NCBI GenBank assembly: GCA_964571275.1
Contig: CAZNCQ010000001.1
Location: 1-64,000 of the forward strand
Source of the DNA: DASRQZ01 sp964571275
GTDB taxonomy: Bacteria > Myxococcota_A > Polyangia > Fen-1088
Length of the DNA: 64,000 bases
Direction of reading: 5' to 3'
This document shows positions 17,865 through 26,358 of this stretch, one piece after another. A model generated the notes under the pieces. The model worked only from the letters and a program-made list of their open reading frames with translations, had not been told where the DNA came from and did no database searches. Position 1 is the stretch's first letter. The number at the start of each line of letters is the position of its first letter. The position numbers and the translations under genes were made by a program.

Positions 17865-18368
17865 ATGAAGAGGACCAACAGCGCGGCAGCACTCACGACG
17901 CCGGGAGGCGCCCGCACCGTCTGTTTCGGCGTGTCGCAGGGCTACTACGCCGTCAGAACCGGAATCATGATCGGGACCTCGAGCCTCGGCCCCTGCTTCG
18001 CGCTCATCGCCTGGGACAAAGATCAGAACGTCTTCCTGGCCCACGTGCAGGCAGACACGACCACGGATTCCCTGACCACCGCGATCGACCGCGCGATCGC
18101 GGAGCCCATCGGCGTGCGCGTGGTTCGTGGCAAGAACACGTCGACGCCGACGCAGACGATCATCGATGGCGTCAAGAGCCACTACCTTTCGAAGAAGGTG
18201 GTCGTCACCGAGCACCTGAGCGACACCGCCGCGGCCGTCTCGAGCCCGCAAGGCGTTCTGTCGACGCCCTCGGACATCACGGCCACCAACGATCGAGACT
18301 ACAAGACGAAGAGCCTGATCGGTTCCATGATCAAGGGCAAAGCCGACATCAGGAACATGGACGCCTAG
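17865..18368 (+). CDS. CheD/CNF-like predicted deamidase-fold protein
   Basis: A 167-residue protein I cannot assign to a named family by overall sequence. Its middle, TSSLGPCFALIAWDKDQN followed by VFLAHVQADTT, has Thr38, Cys44 and His60 in the spacing of the CheD receptor deamidase triad (Thr, six residues to Cys, about 17 to His) and resembles the Cys-His pair of CNF1-type toxins. This predicts glutamine deamidase or related thiol chemistry. There are no chemotaxis genes nearby, and no signal peptide. ATG 17865 has GGAGG nine bases upstream; ATG 17856 has none. It shares a transcript with the GNAT. Confidence 0.6.
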   Translation: MKRTNSAAALTTPGGARTVCFGVSQGYYAVRTGIMIGTSSLGPCFALIAWDKDQNVFLAHVQADTTTDSLTTAIDRAIAEPIGVRVVRGKNTSTPTQTIIDGVKSHYLSKKVVVTEHLSDTAAAVSSPQGVLSTPSDITATNDRDYKTKSLIGSMIKGKADIRNMDA

Positions 18369-18383
18369 CGCTTGGCCCGAGCG

Positions 18384-19130
18384 ATGCCTGGGACGATGAT
18401 CATCACCGGCGCGGGGCGCGGCATCGGAGCGGCCACCGCGCGGCTGGCCGCGACGCGCGGCTACTCGGTCGCGGTGAATTACGTGAAGGACGACCGCGCC
18501 GCGAACGCCGTCGTCTCCGACATCCGCGCGTCGGGCGGCGCCGCGATCGCGATCCGCGCCGACGTGAGCCGGGAGGCCGAGGTCGAGCGGCTGTTTCGCG
18601 AGGCGGTTCGCGAGCTGGGCCCGCTGACCGTGCTGGTGAACAACGCCGGGATCGTCGACCACACGGCGCGCGTCGACGAGATGCGTGAAGCACGCCTGCA
18701 GCGGATGATGGCGGTCAACGTCGTCGGCAGCTTCCTGTGCGCCGCCGAGGCCGTCCGCCGCATGTCGACGCTGCACGGCGGCCACGGGGGCAACATCGTC
18801 AACCTCTCGTCGGCGGCCGCCAAGTACGGCTCGCCGCGCGAGTACGTGGACTACGCCGCGTCGAAGGCCGCCGTCGACGTCTTCACGATCGGCCTGGCGC
18901 GCGAGGTCGCGGCCGAGGCGATCCGTGTGAACGCCGTGCGACCCGGCATCATCGATACGGAGATCCACGCGAGCAGCGGTGATCCGGCGCGCGCGCAGCG
19001 CCTGGCACCGCAGCTTCCGCTGCACCGGCCGGGCACGGCGCGAGAGGTGGCGAACGCAATCCTCTGGCTCGTCTCCGACGAGGCCTCGTATTGCACGGGC
19101 AGCATCCTTGACGTCGCCGGTGGACGCTGA
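18384..19130 (+). CDS. SDR-family NAD(P)-dependent oxidoreductase
   Basis: A 248-residue classical short-chain dehydrogenase. Visible are the cofactor motif TGAGRGIG at the N-terminus, the Asp of IRADVS, VNNAG, the catalytic Ser in NLSSAAAKYG and the YAASK Tyr/Lys pair, then RVNAVRPGIIDTEIH and the C-terminal YCTGSILDVAGGR. The FabG-like shape suggests reduction of a keto group or oxidation of a hydroxyl on a small molecule; the substrate is not clear. ATG 18384 is chosen; TTG 18372 and ATG 18396 are alternatives. It follows the deamidase-like gene by 15 bases and may be cotranscribed. Confidence 0.9.
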   Translation: MPGTMIITGAGRGIGAATARLAATRGYSVAVNYVKDDRAANAVVSDIRASGGAAIAIRADVSREAEVERLFREAVRELGPLTVLVNNAGIVDHTARVDEMREARLQRMMAVNVVGSFLCAAEAVRRMSTLHGGHGGNIVNLSSAAAKYGSPREYVDYAASKAAVDVFTIGLAREVAAEAIRVNAVRPGIIDTEIHASSGDPARAQRLAPQLPLHRPGTAREVANAILWLVSDEASYCTGSILDVAGGR

Positions 19131-19208
19131 ACCAGACCACTATCAACCGTCGGGTGTCAGATCTTGCACAGCCGACGTGCGGAATCAAACGGCGCGCCCC
19201 CACGGGCC

Positions 19209-19403
19209 TCAGTGCTCGCCGTCAGCCTCCTCCATCTTTCTGACGACCATCGCGATCGTGGGCGCATCGACGCGGGCCGCCTTCATGAGGGAGGTGGCCC
19301 GTTCGACGTCATCCGAGTCGATGGCGTCGAAGAAGTCCTCGACCCGCCCGACCGCCGCCAGTTGCTCCAGCACCAGGGTTCCTTCGAAGTCGCTTTCGTC
19401 CAT
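19209..19403 (-). CDS. small acidic protein of unknown function
   Basis: A 64-residue acidic, helical, soluble protein (DESDFEGTLVLEQLAAVGRVEDFFDAIDSDD...). It starts at ATG 19403, seven bases after the stop of the lipoprotein gene, so it is the second gene of a short operon; an in-frame ATG at 19436 would overlap that gene by 26 bases. It has no known motif. It could be a small regulator or partner of the lipoprotein, but nothing in the sequence proves it. Confidence 0.6.
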   Translation of the reverse strand: MDESDFEGTLVLEQLAAVGRVEDFFDAIDSDDVERATSLMKAARVDAPTIAMVVRKMEEADGEH

Positions 19404-19410
19404 GACGGCG

Positions 19411-20142
19411 TCACTTCGTCGCGACGATATCCTCATCGACGATCGCTTGTCCCATCGGGCCCATGTTCATCGTGCGGTCCACGGTCAAGAGGTGCAGCTC
19501 GTTCCCTTGCGCGCAATAGTCCCCACCGGTGGAGCCACCGCCGCTGACGCTGGCGAGGGTCGCAACCGTTCCCGAGGTACTGTATGTCCCGCTGTCAGTC
19601 ATGCTCTGCGGGGCCGTGACCAGCGTGCACACGCAAACGCTCGTGCCCTGGCAGGAGACCGACTGGATCGATGGGTCGCCCTGGGCCTCGATCGCGGCTG
19701 CATAGGCCGAGCACGACGCGCCGGCGATGCAGGACGCGGGAACGTCGATTGTGAGGGACGCGGACTGGGTGATGTCCACCGCGTAGCTCGCGTCCGCGTT
19801 GAACGCGATCATGCCCGATGCTGTCTCGGCCGCCGCACCGACGGTGGCCGTCGGGCAGAACGACGCGAAATCGCCCGCCAGATCGGTCATGACCCCCGCC
19901 CGGGTCACGCACGCCCCGGTGAAGGTCCAACTTCCCACCAAGTTGCCCCCGCAGGGCGCGACCTTTCCACAAGACCCGCCCCCATCGCCGCCGCAGCTCG
20001 CCTCGAATAACGCCAGCGCGGCGATCAGGACCGCCAGCGATCGCCCCAGGACTCTCGGTCTCCACGATGCCCCCGGCGACTCGTGCCATACCTCACCCAA
20101 CGACGAACCTGCGATCGGAATGTCCTGCTGTCGATCGGTCAT
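19411..20142 (-). CDS. Cys-rich predicted lipoprotein, unknown function
   Basis: A 243-residue protein with an unusually long N-terminal cytoplasmic stretch (about 33 residues), then a hydrophobic segment ending in FEASC, a weak lipobox, and a Gly-rich, Cys-rich mature part (GGGSCGKVAPCGGNLVGSWTF, several further Cys). The GSWTFTGAC start of the mature domain looks like a lipocalin-type strand, a layout common in myxobacterial orphan lipoproteins. It probably acts in the envelope. ATG 20142 is the first available start; an internal start closer to the hydrophobic segment is possible. Confidence 0.65.
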   Translation of the reverse strand: MTDRQQDIPIAGSSLGEVWHESPGASWRPRVLGRSLAVLIAALALFEASCGGDGGGSCGKVAPCGGNLVGSWTFTGACVTRAGVMTDLAGDFASFCPTATVGAAAETASGMIAFNADASYAVDITQSASLTIDVPASCIAGASCSAYAAAIEAQGDPSIQSVSCQGTSVCVCTLVTAPQSMTDSGTYSTSGTVATLASVSGGGSTGGDYCAQGNELHLLTVDRTMNMGPMGQAIVDEDIVATK

Positions 20143-20232
20143 ATCGCGTCCCCCATGTTGTTAGCGGCCGGCTGGGGTCAAGGCAAGATCTGGGCCCAAC
20201 CGGCCGGGCGCGAGGCTGACAGGTGAATCGCC

Positions 20233-22248
20233 TCAGAGAGGCGGGGTCACACGCAACGACGCATCCGGCTTGGGAGGCTGGTTGCTGAAGAACTTGCCCT
20301 GCCATGCCCGTTCGAGCTCGACGAACGCCTCGATCTGGGCCAGGGCCTTCCGGCACCACGTGGCATCCTGAGGCTTGTACCAACGTGCCCCATTGCCGTT
20401 CGCGCCCGCCGACAGCTGGTCATTGAACAGACCCTCGTAACCCTCGAGGTCCGGAAAGGTCGCACGCACGTGTTGAAGGTTCTTCTCGAGGTTGGACATG
20501 AGGACGCGGAATCGGACCCATTGATGCTGCCGGAAATCCATCGCGGACAAGAGCCCGCCCGCCCGCCGGCCCTTGTCGCCGATCCGTTGAATCGTCTTCG
20601 CGTCCATCGCCAGGTTGAGCCCGCCCTCGTTCGACGTGAGCCGCACCTGGACGACACGCTCGCGGTAGCTGGGAAGCATGGCTTGCATGGTGTCGCGGTA
20701 GTTCCTCGCGGTGTCGAACATCGACATCAGGAAGCCGGACAACCCCTCGAGCCGCCCCCACTGCGGGACGCCGCGGGCACCGTCGCGCGGTTGGGGGAGG
20801 TAAACGTCGTCGATCGCGGCCACGGCATCATCCGGGCGGACCGCGCCCGCGTCCTCGGCAGAGGCGGCGTCGCCGCGGACCACGCTGAACTGATCCTGCG
20901 CGATCTCGCCGCCGGTCTTGGCGTCGTCGGGGACGTCGACCAGGTTGATGCCGAACGTCGGGCGCGCCGGAAGCCACGTATCAAAGAAGTGAATCGGGAA
21001 GTTGCTCGATATACCGCCGTCGCTGAACCAGCTGTCCTGAAAATGCTTGCCTGGGTCGAAGACAAACGCGCTGTTCGCCTTCTCCGCCGCACGCATCTCG
21101 GCAAACGCGCTCGGCTTGATCGTGTAAAACCGAAGGGCCGTGAGCAGGATGGGAAAGCTCAGGCTCAATCGGGTGGCGACAATCACCGGGAGCTTGTCGC
21201 CCTCCGGCAAGTAGTGGTAACCCTCGGGCAGCGGTAAGCTGGCCCGGGTTCCGGCGGCTTTCATGTAGCTGACGATGCGCGCGGGGAAGAAACGCGCCAT
21301 CTCGTCCTCGCGGAAGAGAAAGTCGTGCCCCTCGCGGGGAAAGACGTACGGCTGGCCGAGCGAAAGGTTGCTCGTGACCATGCGCAGACTGATGTCGACG
21401 GGCGCGCCACCGCCGGGGAGCGTCTTGCCCGCGAGGTCGGCAAACGTCAGCGGCGCCTCGCCCGGTTGTTTGCCGGCCAGGCTGTCGATCGCGTCCGCGA
21501 GCCACGTCGTGAGGACGTCCTTCTCGTCCTCGCGCGTGTAACCCATGCAGAGTCCGAAGTACCCTTCACGCGGAAGGTAGTGCGTGAAGATCCGCGAGAG
21601 AGCATAGATCCCCGCGACCAGGCCGCCCACCCAGGCGCCGAGCACAGCGCCAGCCACCAGCACCCCGAGGACGACCCGCGCCGCAAGCGTGACCTCGGGC
21701 GCGGACGGGCCGGCCAGCCCGACGCCGACGAGAATCAGCGCCGCCGGTACGACGCCGGCCACGCCACCGGCGATCCACCCGGCCAGACTCGGCCAGACGA
21801 AGTTCTTCGCCAGGGAGTGCGTCGCGCGGAGGACGGCGCCGACGCGCCCGCGCCATTTGCCCGCCGTCGTCTCACCGGCGGGATCCGGCGCGCGCGTGCC
21901 GGGATTGAGGAACAGGTCTGTCAGCACATGGAAAGCAGGGGCTGCCTTTGCGGCCGGCTTGAACAGCTTCAGCAAGAAGCTCTGTTGCGCGAGCTGCTCG
22001 CGCAGGCGATCGAGACGTTCGAATCCCCCGCTCTCGCGCGCGAGCTCGGCGGCCGCGGTCACGGCGGCCGCGATCGCCCCCGCGCTGGTGCCGCCGATGC
22101 ACCGAAAGCGAAACGTCTGCTGCAGCTCGAGGACCGCGGGCGGATAGACCACGCCGCTCGTGATTCCGCCTTTCATCACCAGATCGCACTGCCTGTTCGG
22201 CGACCGATTGAACTCGAATGCCCCTGCTGTCCCCTGCCCGTCGTCCAT
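20233..22248 (-). CDS. patatin-like phospholipase with membrane-helix insert
   Basis: A 671-residue patatin-family lipid acyl hydrolase. Catalytic parts are the oxyanion segment MKGGITSGVVYPPAVLEL, the nucleophile elbow GGTSAG (Ser55) and the Asp of FSDGGISSNFPIHFFD (about residue 410). Unusually, 350 residues separate Ser and Asp, and the insert contains two or three hydrophobic helices (about 150-214) between soluble parts, so the enzyme is likely anchored in the inner membrane with the active site facing the cytoplasm. ATG 22248 is chosen, as the conserved domain starts soon after; ATG 22281 is also possible. Phospholipase A activity is expected. Confidence 0.85.
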   Translation of the reverse strand: MDDGQGTAGAFEFNRSPNRQCDLVMKGGITSGVVYPPAVLELQQTFRFRCIGGTSAGAIAAAVTAAAELARESGGFERLDRLREQLAQQSFLLKLFKPAAKAAPAFHVLTDLFLNPGTRAPDPAGETTAGKWRGRVGAVLRATHSLAKNFVWPSLAGWIAGGVAGVVPAALILVGVGLAGPSAPEVTLAARVVLGVLVAGAVLGAWVGGLVAGIYALSRIFTHYLPREGYFGLCMGYTREDEKDVLTTWLADAIDSLAGKQPGEAPLTFADLAGKTLPGGGAPVDISLRMVTSNLSLGQPYVFPREGHDFLFREDEMARFFPARIVSYMKAAGTRASLPLPEGYHYLPEGDKLPVIVATRLSLSFPILLTALRFYTIKPSAFAEMRAAEKANSAFVFDPGKHFQDSWFSDGGISSNFPIHFFDTWLPARPTFGINLVDVPDDAKTGGEIAQDQFSVVRGDAASAEDAGAVRPDDAVAAIDDVYLPQPRDGARGVPQWGRLEGLSGFLMSMFDTARNYRDTMQAMLPSYRERVVQVRLTSNEGGLNLAMDAKTIQRIGDKGRRAGGLLSAMDFRQHQWVRFRVLMSNLEKNLQHVRATFPDLEGYEGLFNDQLSAGANGNGARWYKPQDATWCRKALAQIEAFVELERAWQGKFFSNQPPKPDASLRVTPPL

Positions 22249-22359
22249 GCTCGCCTCGCTTCGAGGCCGACGGTCGAGCATGCGTCACCCGCTGTCAAGC
22301 GCGGCGATCGAGTAGGATGCCGAGCGGCCGGTCGACCTTCGATCGCTTGGGAGGTGAGA

Positions 22360-23556
22360 TTGCAATACTCTCGTTGGCTCTTGGTTTCGTTGTTGCTGGT
22401 GATCGGTCTCGGCGCTGCGACACCGCCGAGCGCGACCGGGCGGACCTGGTACGTTTCCACGACCGGCAAGCGCGGCGCGGCCGGCACGGACCAGGCGCCG
22501 CTCGCCAGTTTGAGCGAGGCGGCAGCGCGGGCTCGGGCCGGCGACGTGATCCGCCTCGCGACCGGCACGTACCGCGAGGGGCGCACCATTCGCCTCGACG
22601 CCGCGGGGACGGAGAAGCAGCCCGTACGCATCGAGGCGGCGGAGATGGAGCGGCCCGTGCTCGATTTCGCCGAGCAGCCCGAGAACGAGAAGGGGTCGCG
22701 CGGGCTGGAGATCGCCGGGGACTACTGGCAGATCGTGGGCATCGAGGTCGCGCACGCAGGCAGCTTCGGCTTCTTCATCACCGGCAGCCACAACATCGTT
22801 CACCGGTGCGTGGCGCGAGAGAACCGGAACACCGGCATCCAGCTGGACGCGCGCGCCAGCTACAACCTCATCTCGGACAGCGACTCGTACCGGAACTTCG
22901 ATCCAGAGACGTTGGGGGAGAACGCGGATGGGTTCGCGGCCAAGCACGGCGTCGGGCCCGGAAACGTGTTTCGGGGTTGTCGGTCGTACCAGAACGCCGA
23001 CGACGGGTTCGACCTGTGGATGGCCCCCTACCCCATCGTGATCGAGGACTCCGTCGCGTTTCGCAACGGCTACAACCTCTGGGGCATCGAGGATTTTCAG
23101 GGCGACGGCAACGGATTCAAGCTGGGCGGCAACTACATCGATGCGGCGCACCAGGTCCGCCGTTGTGTCTCGATCGAAAATCCCCTGAACGGATTCGATC
23201 AGAACCACAACCTGGGTGCGCTCACGATTGAAGACAGCGTGGCGATTCGTTGCGGGCGCGGCTTCGCGCTGCCCGAGACCGCGCGGCGCGGCCACAACGT
23301 TCTGCGCGGCAATTCGTCGTTCGGCTGCCAGAACTTGCTCGAGCCTCACGTCACGTCGGTCGGGAACCACTGGTACCCGGACATCGCGGGCGGCAACCTG
23401 GGTCCGCCGCCGCGTCCCGGCCACCGGAACGTCGCGGGCGCGGGGCCAGAGCCCGCGGCGCAGGAGCCGCCGTCGCTGACGCAGGCTCCCGCACATTCGG
23501 CGCCGCCGCCGGATCCCCTCAAGCTCTCGATCCCCGCGATGCCGACCGACGAGTGA
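22360..23556 (+). CDS. PL9-like secreted pectate lyase
   Basis: A 398-residue secreted parallel beta-helix protein. After a signal peptide (WLLVSLLLVIGLGAATPPSATG) the PL9 landmarks follow: WYVSTTGKRGAAGTDQAPLASL, NADGFAAKHG, SYQNADDGFDLW (calcium-binding Asp cluster) and GDGNGFKLGG with the presumed catalytic-base Lys. It should cleave polygalacturonate by beta-elimination. It is a paralogue of the beta-helix gene ending at 15416 but lacks the sorting tail, ending instead in a Pro-rich stretch. TTG 22360 is preferred because GGGAGGTGA lies just upstream; GTG 22354 lacks a ribosome site. The GH54 gene follows after 52 bases. Confidence 0.88.
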   Translation: MQYSRWLLVSLLLVIGLGAATPPSATGRTWYVSTTGKRGAAGTDQAPLASLSEAAARARAGDVIRLATGTYREGRTIRLDAAGTEKQPVRIEAAEMERPVLDFAEQPENEKGSRGLEIAGDYWQIVGIEVAHAGSFGFFITGSHNIVHRCVARENRNTGIQLDARASYNLISDSDSYRNFDPETLGENADGFAAKHGVGPGNVFRGCRSYQNADDGFDLWMAPYPIVIEDSVAFRNGYNLWGIEDFQGDGNGFKLGGNYIDAAHQVRRCVSIENPLNGFDQNHNLGALTIEDSVAIRCGRGFALPETARRGHNVLRGNSSFGCQNLLEPHVTSVGNHWYPDIAGGNLGPPPRPGHRNVAGAGPEPAAQEPPSLTQAPAHSAPPPDPLKLSIPAMPTDE

Positions 23557-23608
23557 TCCTCGCGATTTATTTACTGATCGATCGGCGACGCGCGCGACAT
23601 GAGCCTTC

Positions 23609-25324
23609 ATGCGAAGGTCCTCTCTTTGCGCGTTCTCGCTCGTTCTCCTGGGCTTGGCCTGCAGCGCAAACAACGGCCGTCCTGAGCCGACCGGAACGGG
23701 AGGCAGCTCGAACGCCGGTGGCGATTCAGGGGTGACAGCCGGTGGTGGCGCAACTGGCTCGGCGGGCCGCACAGGCGTGGGCGGACACGGTGACGCGGCG
23801 ACGGACGGTGCGGACGATGGCGGCACGGGCGGCGGCGGTGGCAGCACGGGCGGCAGCGGTGGCAGCGCGGGCGGCAGCGGTGGAACGATCGCGCAACCTC
23901 CCGGCGATCCGGTCACCTTCTCTCTCTCCCGGTTGGTGGGCGTGGCGAGCGGCCAGTGCCTGGGCGTCGTGGGCGCGAGCTCGGCCAACAATGCGGCCGT
24001 CGAGCTCGAAGCCTGCAACGGTTCGGTATTCCAGTCCTGGACGGCGACACAGGATGCTTCGGGCTATGGGACGCTGACGAACGCCGGGAGCCGCAAGTGC
24101 CTCGACGTCACGGGCGCCTCCGTCGCGGCCGGCACGATCCTGCAGCAATACAACTGCAGCGGGAACGACAATCAGAAGTGGCGGGTGACGGACACCGGCA
24201 GCCAGAAGCTCGCGATCCAGTCGAAATGGAGCCACCTCGTCGTGGACGTTCAGGGCGGGAGCCTCGCGGCCGGAGCGGCCGTGGTCCAGACCGCGTGGTC
24301 AGCTTCTCAAGGCCAGCTCTGGACGGCCTCGCCCAATCCACCGAACCGGGGACCTTGCGACATCTACCAGGCCAGCAACACGCCGTGCGTCGCCGCGCAC
24401 AGCACGGTTCGCGCCCTTTACGCCGCGTACAACGGCAGGCTCTACCAGGTTCGCCGCGCGTCGGACAATACGACCAAGGACATCGCGGCGCTCGTTGCGG
24501 GAGGCTTCGCCGACACCACGACCCAGGACACGTTCTGCGCCAACACAACGTGCACGATACCGGTCATCTACGACCAGTCCGCGCAACACAATGACCTGCC
24601 CGTCTCGCCGAAGGTGACCTTCTTGCAAAATGGCGGCAAAGCAGCGAACGCCACCGACGGCAAGATCACGGTCGGCGGTCATACGGTCTACGGTATCTAC
24701 GTCACCGGCAACCCCAACTACCAGACCGACCGCACCACCCAGACCGTGGCCTATCGAAACAACGGCACGAAAGGCATCGCAACGGGCGACCAGGCGGAGG
24801 CCATGTACATGGTGCTTGACGGCAAGCGCTTCAGCAGTCCGTGTTGCTTCGACTACGGAAACGCAGAGACGACCGGCAATGACGATGGCAATGGCACGAT
24901 GGAGGCCATCTACTGGGGCAGCGACACGCTCTGGGCCAGAGGTGGCGGCAATGGGCCGTGGATCTGCGCTGACCTCGAAAACGGGATGTACAAGGGCGAC
25001 TCGACGAATACCCCGAGCAACACCTCGATCACGGGCATGTCCTGGGTGACCGCCATGCTCAAAGGCCCCTCAGGCAACCATTTCACGCTCAAGGCCGGCG
25101 ATGCGCAGTCGGGCGCGCTGGCCATCAAGTGGGACGGAGGACGTCCGACGCCCAACTACAGTCCGAAGAGGTTGGAAGGCGCGATCATCCTGGGAACGGG
25201 CGGCGACGGGAGCTCCGGTGGCACCGGCACCTTCTACGAGGGCGCCATGACCATGGGCAATCCGCCCGACGCGACGGACGACGCCGTTCAGGCCAACATC
25301 GTCGCGGCGGGATATGGGCATTGA
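23609..25324 (+). CDS. GH54 alpha-L-arabinofuranosidase lipoprotein with ricin-B lectin domain
   Basis: A 571-residue predicted lipoprotein (lipobox LGLACS). A Gly/Ser/Ala linker (about 25-95) leads to a ricin-B-type lectin domain (about 105-235, repeats ending in QSWTA, QKWRV and QLWTA), then a GH54 catalytic domain: GPCDIYQASNTPCVAAHSTVRALYAAYNG, FCANTTCTIPVIYDQSAQHNDL, CCFDYGNAETTGND with the probable nucleophile Glu, and GPWICADLENG with the probable acid/base Asp. It should release arabinose from arabinan or arabinoxylan side chains at the cell surface. Fungal AbfB usually places its CBM42 after the catalytic domain; here a CBM13-type lectin precedes it. Confidence 0.9.
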   Translation: MRRSSLCAFSLVLLGLACSANNGRPEPTGTGGSSNAGGDSGVTAGGGATGSAGRTGVGGHGDAATDGADDGGTGGGGGSTGGSGGSAGGSGGTIAQPPGDPVTFSLSRLVGVASGQCLGVVGASSANNAAVELEACNGSVFQSWTATQDASGYGTLTNAGSRKCLDVTGASVAAGTILQQYNCSGNDNQKWRVTDTGSQKLAIQSKWSHLVVDVQGGSLAAGAAVVQTAWSASQGQLWTASPNPPNRGPCDIYQASNTPCVAAHSTVRALYAAYNGRLYQVRRASDNTTKDIAALVAGGFADTTTQDTFCANTTCTIPVIYDQSAQHNDLPVSPKVTFLQNGGKAANATDGKITVGGHTVYGIYVTGNPNYQTDRTTQTVAYRNNGTKGIATGDQAEAMYMVLDGKRFSSPCCFDYGNAETTGNDDGNGTMEAIYWGSDTLWARGGGNGPWICADLENGMYKGDSTNTPSNTSITGMSWVTAMLKGPSGNHFTLKAGDAQSGALAIKWDGGRPTPNYSPKRLEGAIILGTGGDGSSGGTGTFYEGAMTMGNPPDATDDAVQANIVAAGYGH

Positions 25325-25362
25325 CCCGTTTGCGGGACGCACCTGTTGACGCTGTTTCCCGG

Positions 25363-26283
25363 TCAGTTGTAGGTCGCCGAGAACAGGACGTTGAAGGCGG
25401 CGACGCTCCACGTCGGCGGCGATCCGGTCGCGAAGCTGTCCTGGTCCTTCATCCGCCCCAGCAGCAACTGTAACGACGCGCCGAGCCCCCAGTTGTCGGA
25501 CACCCACCACTCCTTGCCCAGCAACCCCTCGAAGGTGAAGCCCCAGTCCGATTTTCCGACCTGGTTTCCGTTGGAGTCGTCGACGACCAACTGCGAGGCC
25601 AGCAACGAGCCTGCGAAGAAGAAATTGGAGTCGAGATAGTACGCCAGGCCGCCGCCGAGGCCAATCACGCCGGCGCTGGCGCCATTCGCGGTCATCGACA
25701 TCCCGTTCAGCTCGATGGTGGGGTCGGACGCGATGCTGTCCAGCAGAGTGCCGTAGATGATGAGGTTGCTGGTGACGGCGCCTCCGATCGCGATCCCGAA
25801 TGCGCCGCCACCACCCGAGACTTTCAGGTCAGCGCCAGGCATGCTCGCCGACATGCTCGTGTAGCCGAACCCGAGCTGCAGCCGAACATAGGCGCCGTCG
25901 TGGGTGTGGTATCCAGCCGCCACCTCGGGCGGCTGGCCGTACGTGCCGCGGTAATAGCGACGGGGCGGCGAATATCCCGGTTGCGGCGGAGGATACCCGG
26001 GCGGCGGAGGATAGCCCGGTGGTGGCGCGTAACCAGGCGGCGGAGGATAGCCCGGTGGTGGCGCGTATCCGGGCGGCGGAGGTGAGTACGCGTTGGGCGG
26101 ATAGCCGGGCTGTGCCGCCGGACCCGAGGACGGCGGAGGGGCCGGCGCCGGCGTCCCATCGTTCGGCGCGGGAGGCGCACTCTGCGCGCGCGCCTTCGTC
26201 GCTGTCAGACCAAGGACCAGGAGGGCCAGGCACGCCAGGCTCGCATGCCGGGACTCGCGCCGAAACGTGATCGTCCGCATCAT
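25363..26283 (-). CDS. outer-membrane barrel-like protein with Pro-Gly-Tyr repeats
   Basis: A roughly 306-residue exported protein: signal peptide ending near TKARAQ, a Pro-rich linker built from repeats of the form PPPGY (about 45-100), then a beta-strand-rich domain (VRLQLGFGYTSMSAS ... LGLGGGLAYYLDSNFFFAGSLLASQLV ... WGLGASLQLLLG) finishing in FSATYN, as in small outer-membrane barrels. The Pro-rich part may cross the periplasm or the surface layer. ATG 26283 places the signal peptide at the start; ATG 26307 is also possible. Function unknown. Confidence 0.7.
   Translation of the reverse strand: MMRTITFRRESRHASLACLALLVLGLTATKARAQSAPPAPNDGTPAPAPPPSSGPAAQPGYPPNAYSPPPPGYAPPPGYPPPPGYAPPPGYPPPPGYPPPQPGYSPPRRYYRGTYGQPPEVAAGYHTHDGAYVRLQLGFGYTSMSASMPGADLKVSGGGGAFGIAIGGAVTSNLIIYGTLLDSIASDPTIELNGMSMTANGASAGVIGLGGGLAYYLDSNFFFAGSLLASQLVVDDSNGNQVGKSDWGFTFEGLLGKEWWVSDNWGLGASLQLLLGRMKDQDSFATGSPPTWSVAAFNVLFSATYN
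25966..26108 (-). repeat. PPPGY-coding repeat tract
   Basis: A tandem run of 15- to 18-bp units encoding (A/Y)PPPGY, seen on the plus strand as repeated gcggaggatagcccggtggtgg units. It makes the Pro-rich linker of the barrel-like protein. Such tracts can change length by slippage, so the linker may vary between strains. Confidence 0.8.
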
Positions 26284-26358
26284 CGGAAAAACGGCGAAGG
26301 CGTCCATTATTCCCGGACGAAAAAGGCGCCCGACGCATCACGCCTCGGGAGTCGCCCG

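Noticed and set aside
17132..17917. N-terminal extension of the beta-helix lyase to 833 residues
   Set aside because: It would be antisense to the GNAT gene; a GGAGGG ribosome site and signal peptide mark ATG 17131 as the start.
23815..23890. GGC-rich repeat in the GH54 gene as a separate repeat element
   Set aside because: It encodes the Gly/Ser linker of the lipoprotein, in frame, and is explained by that.
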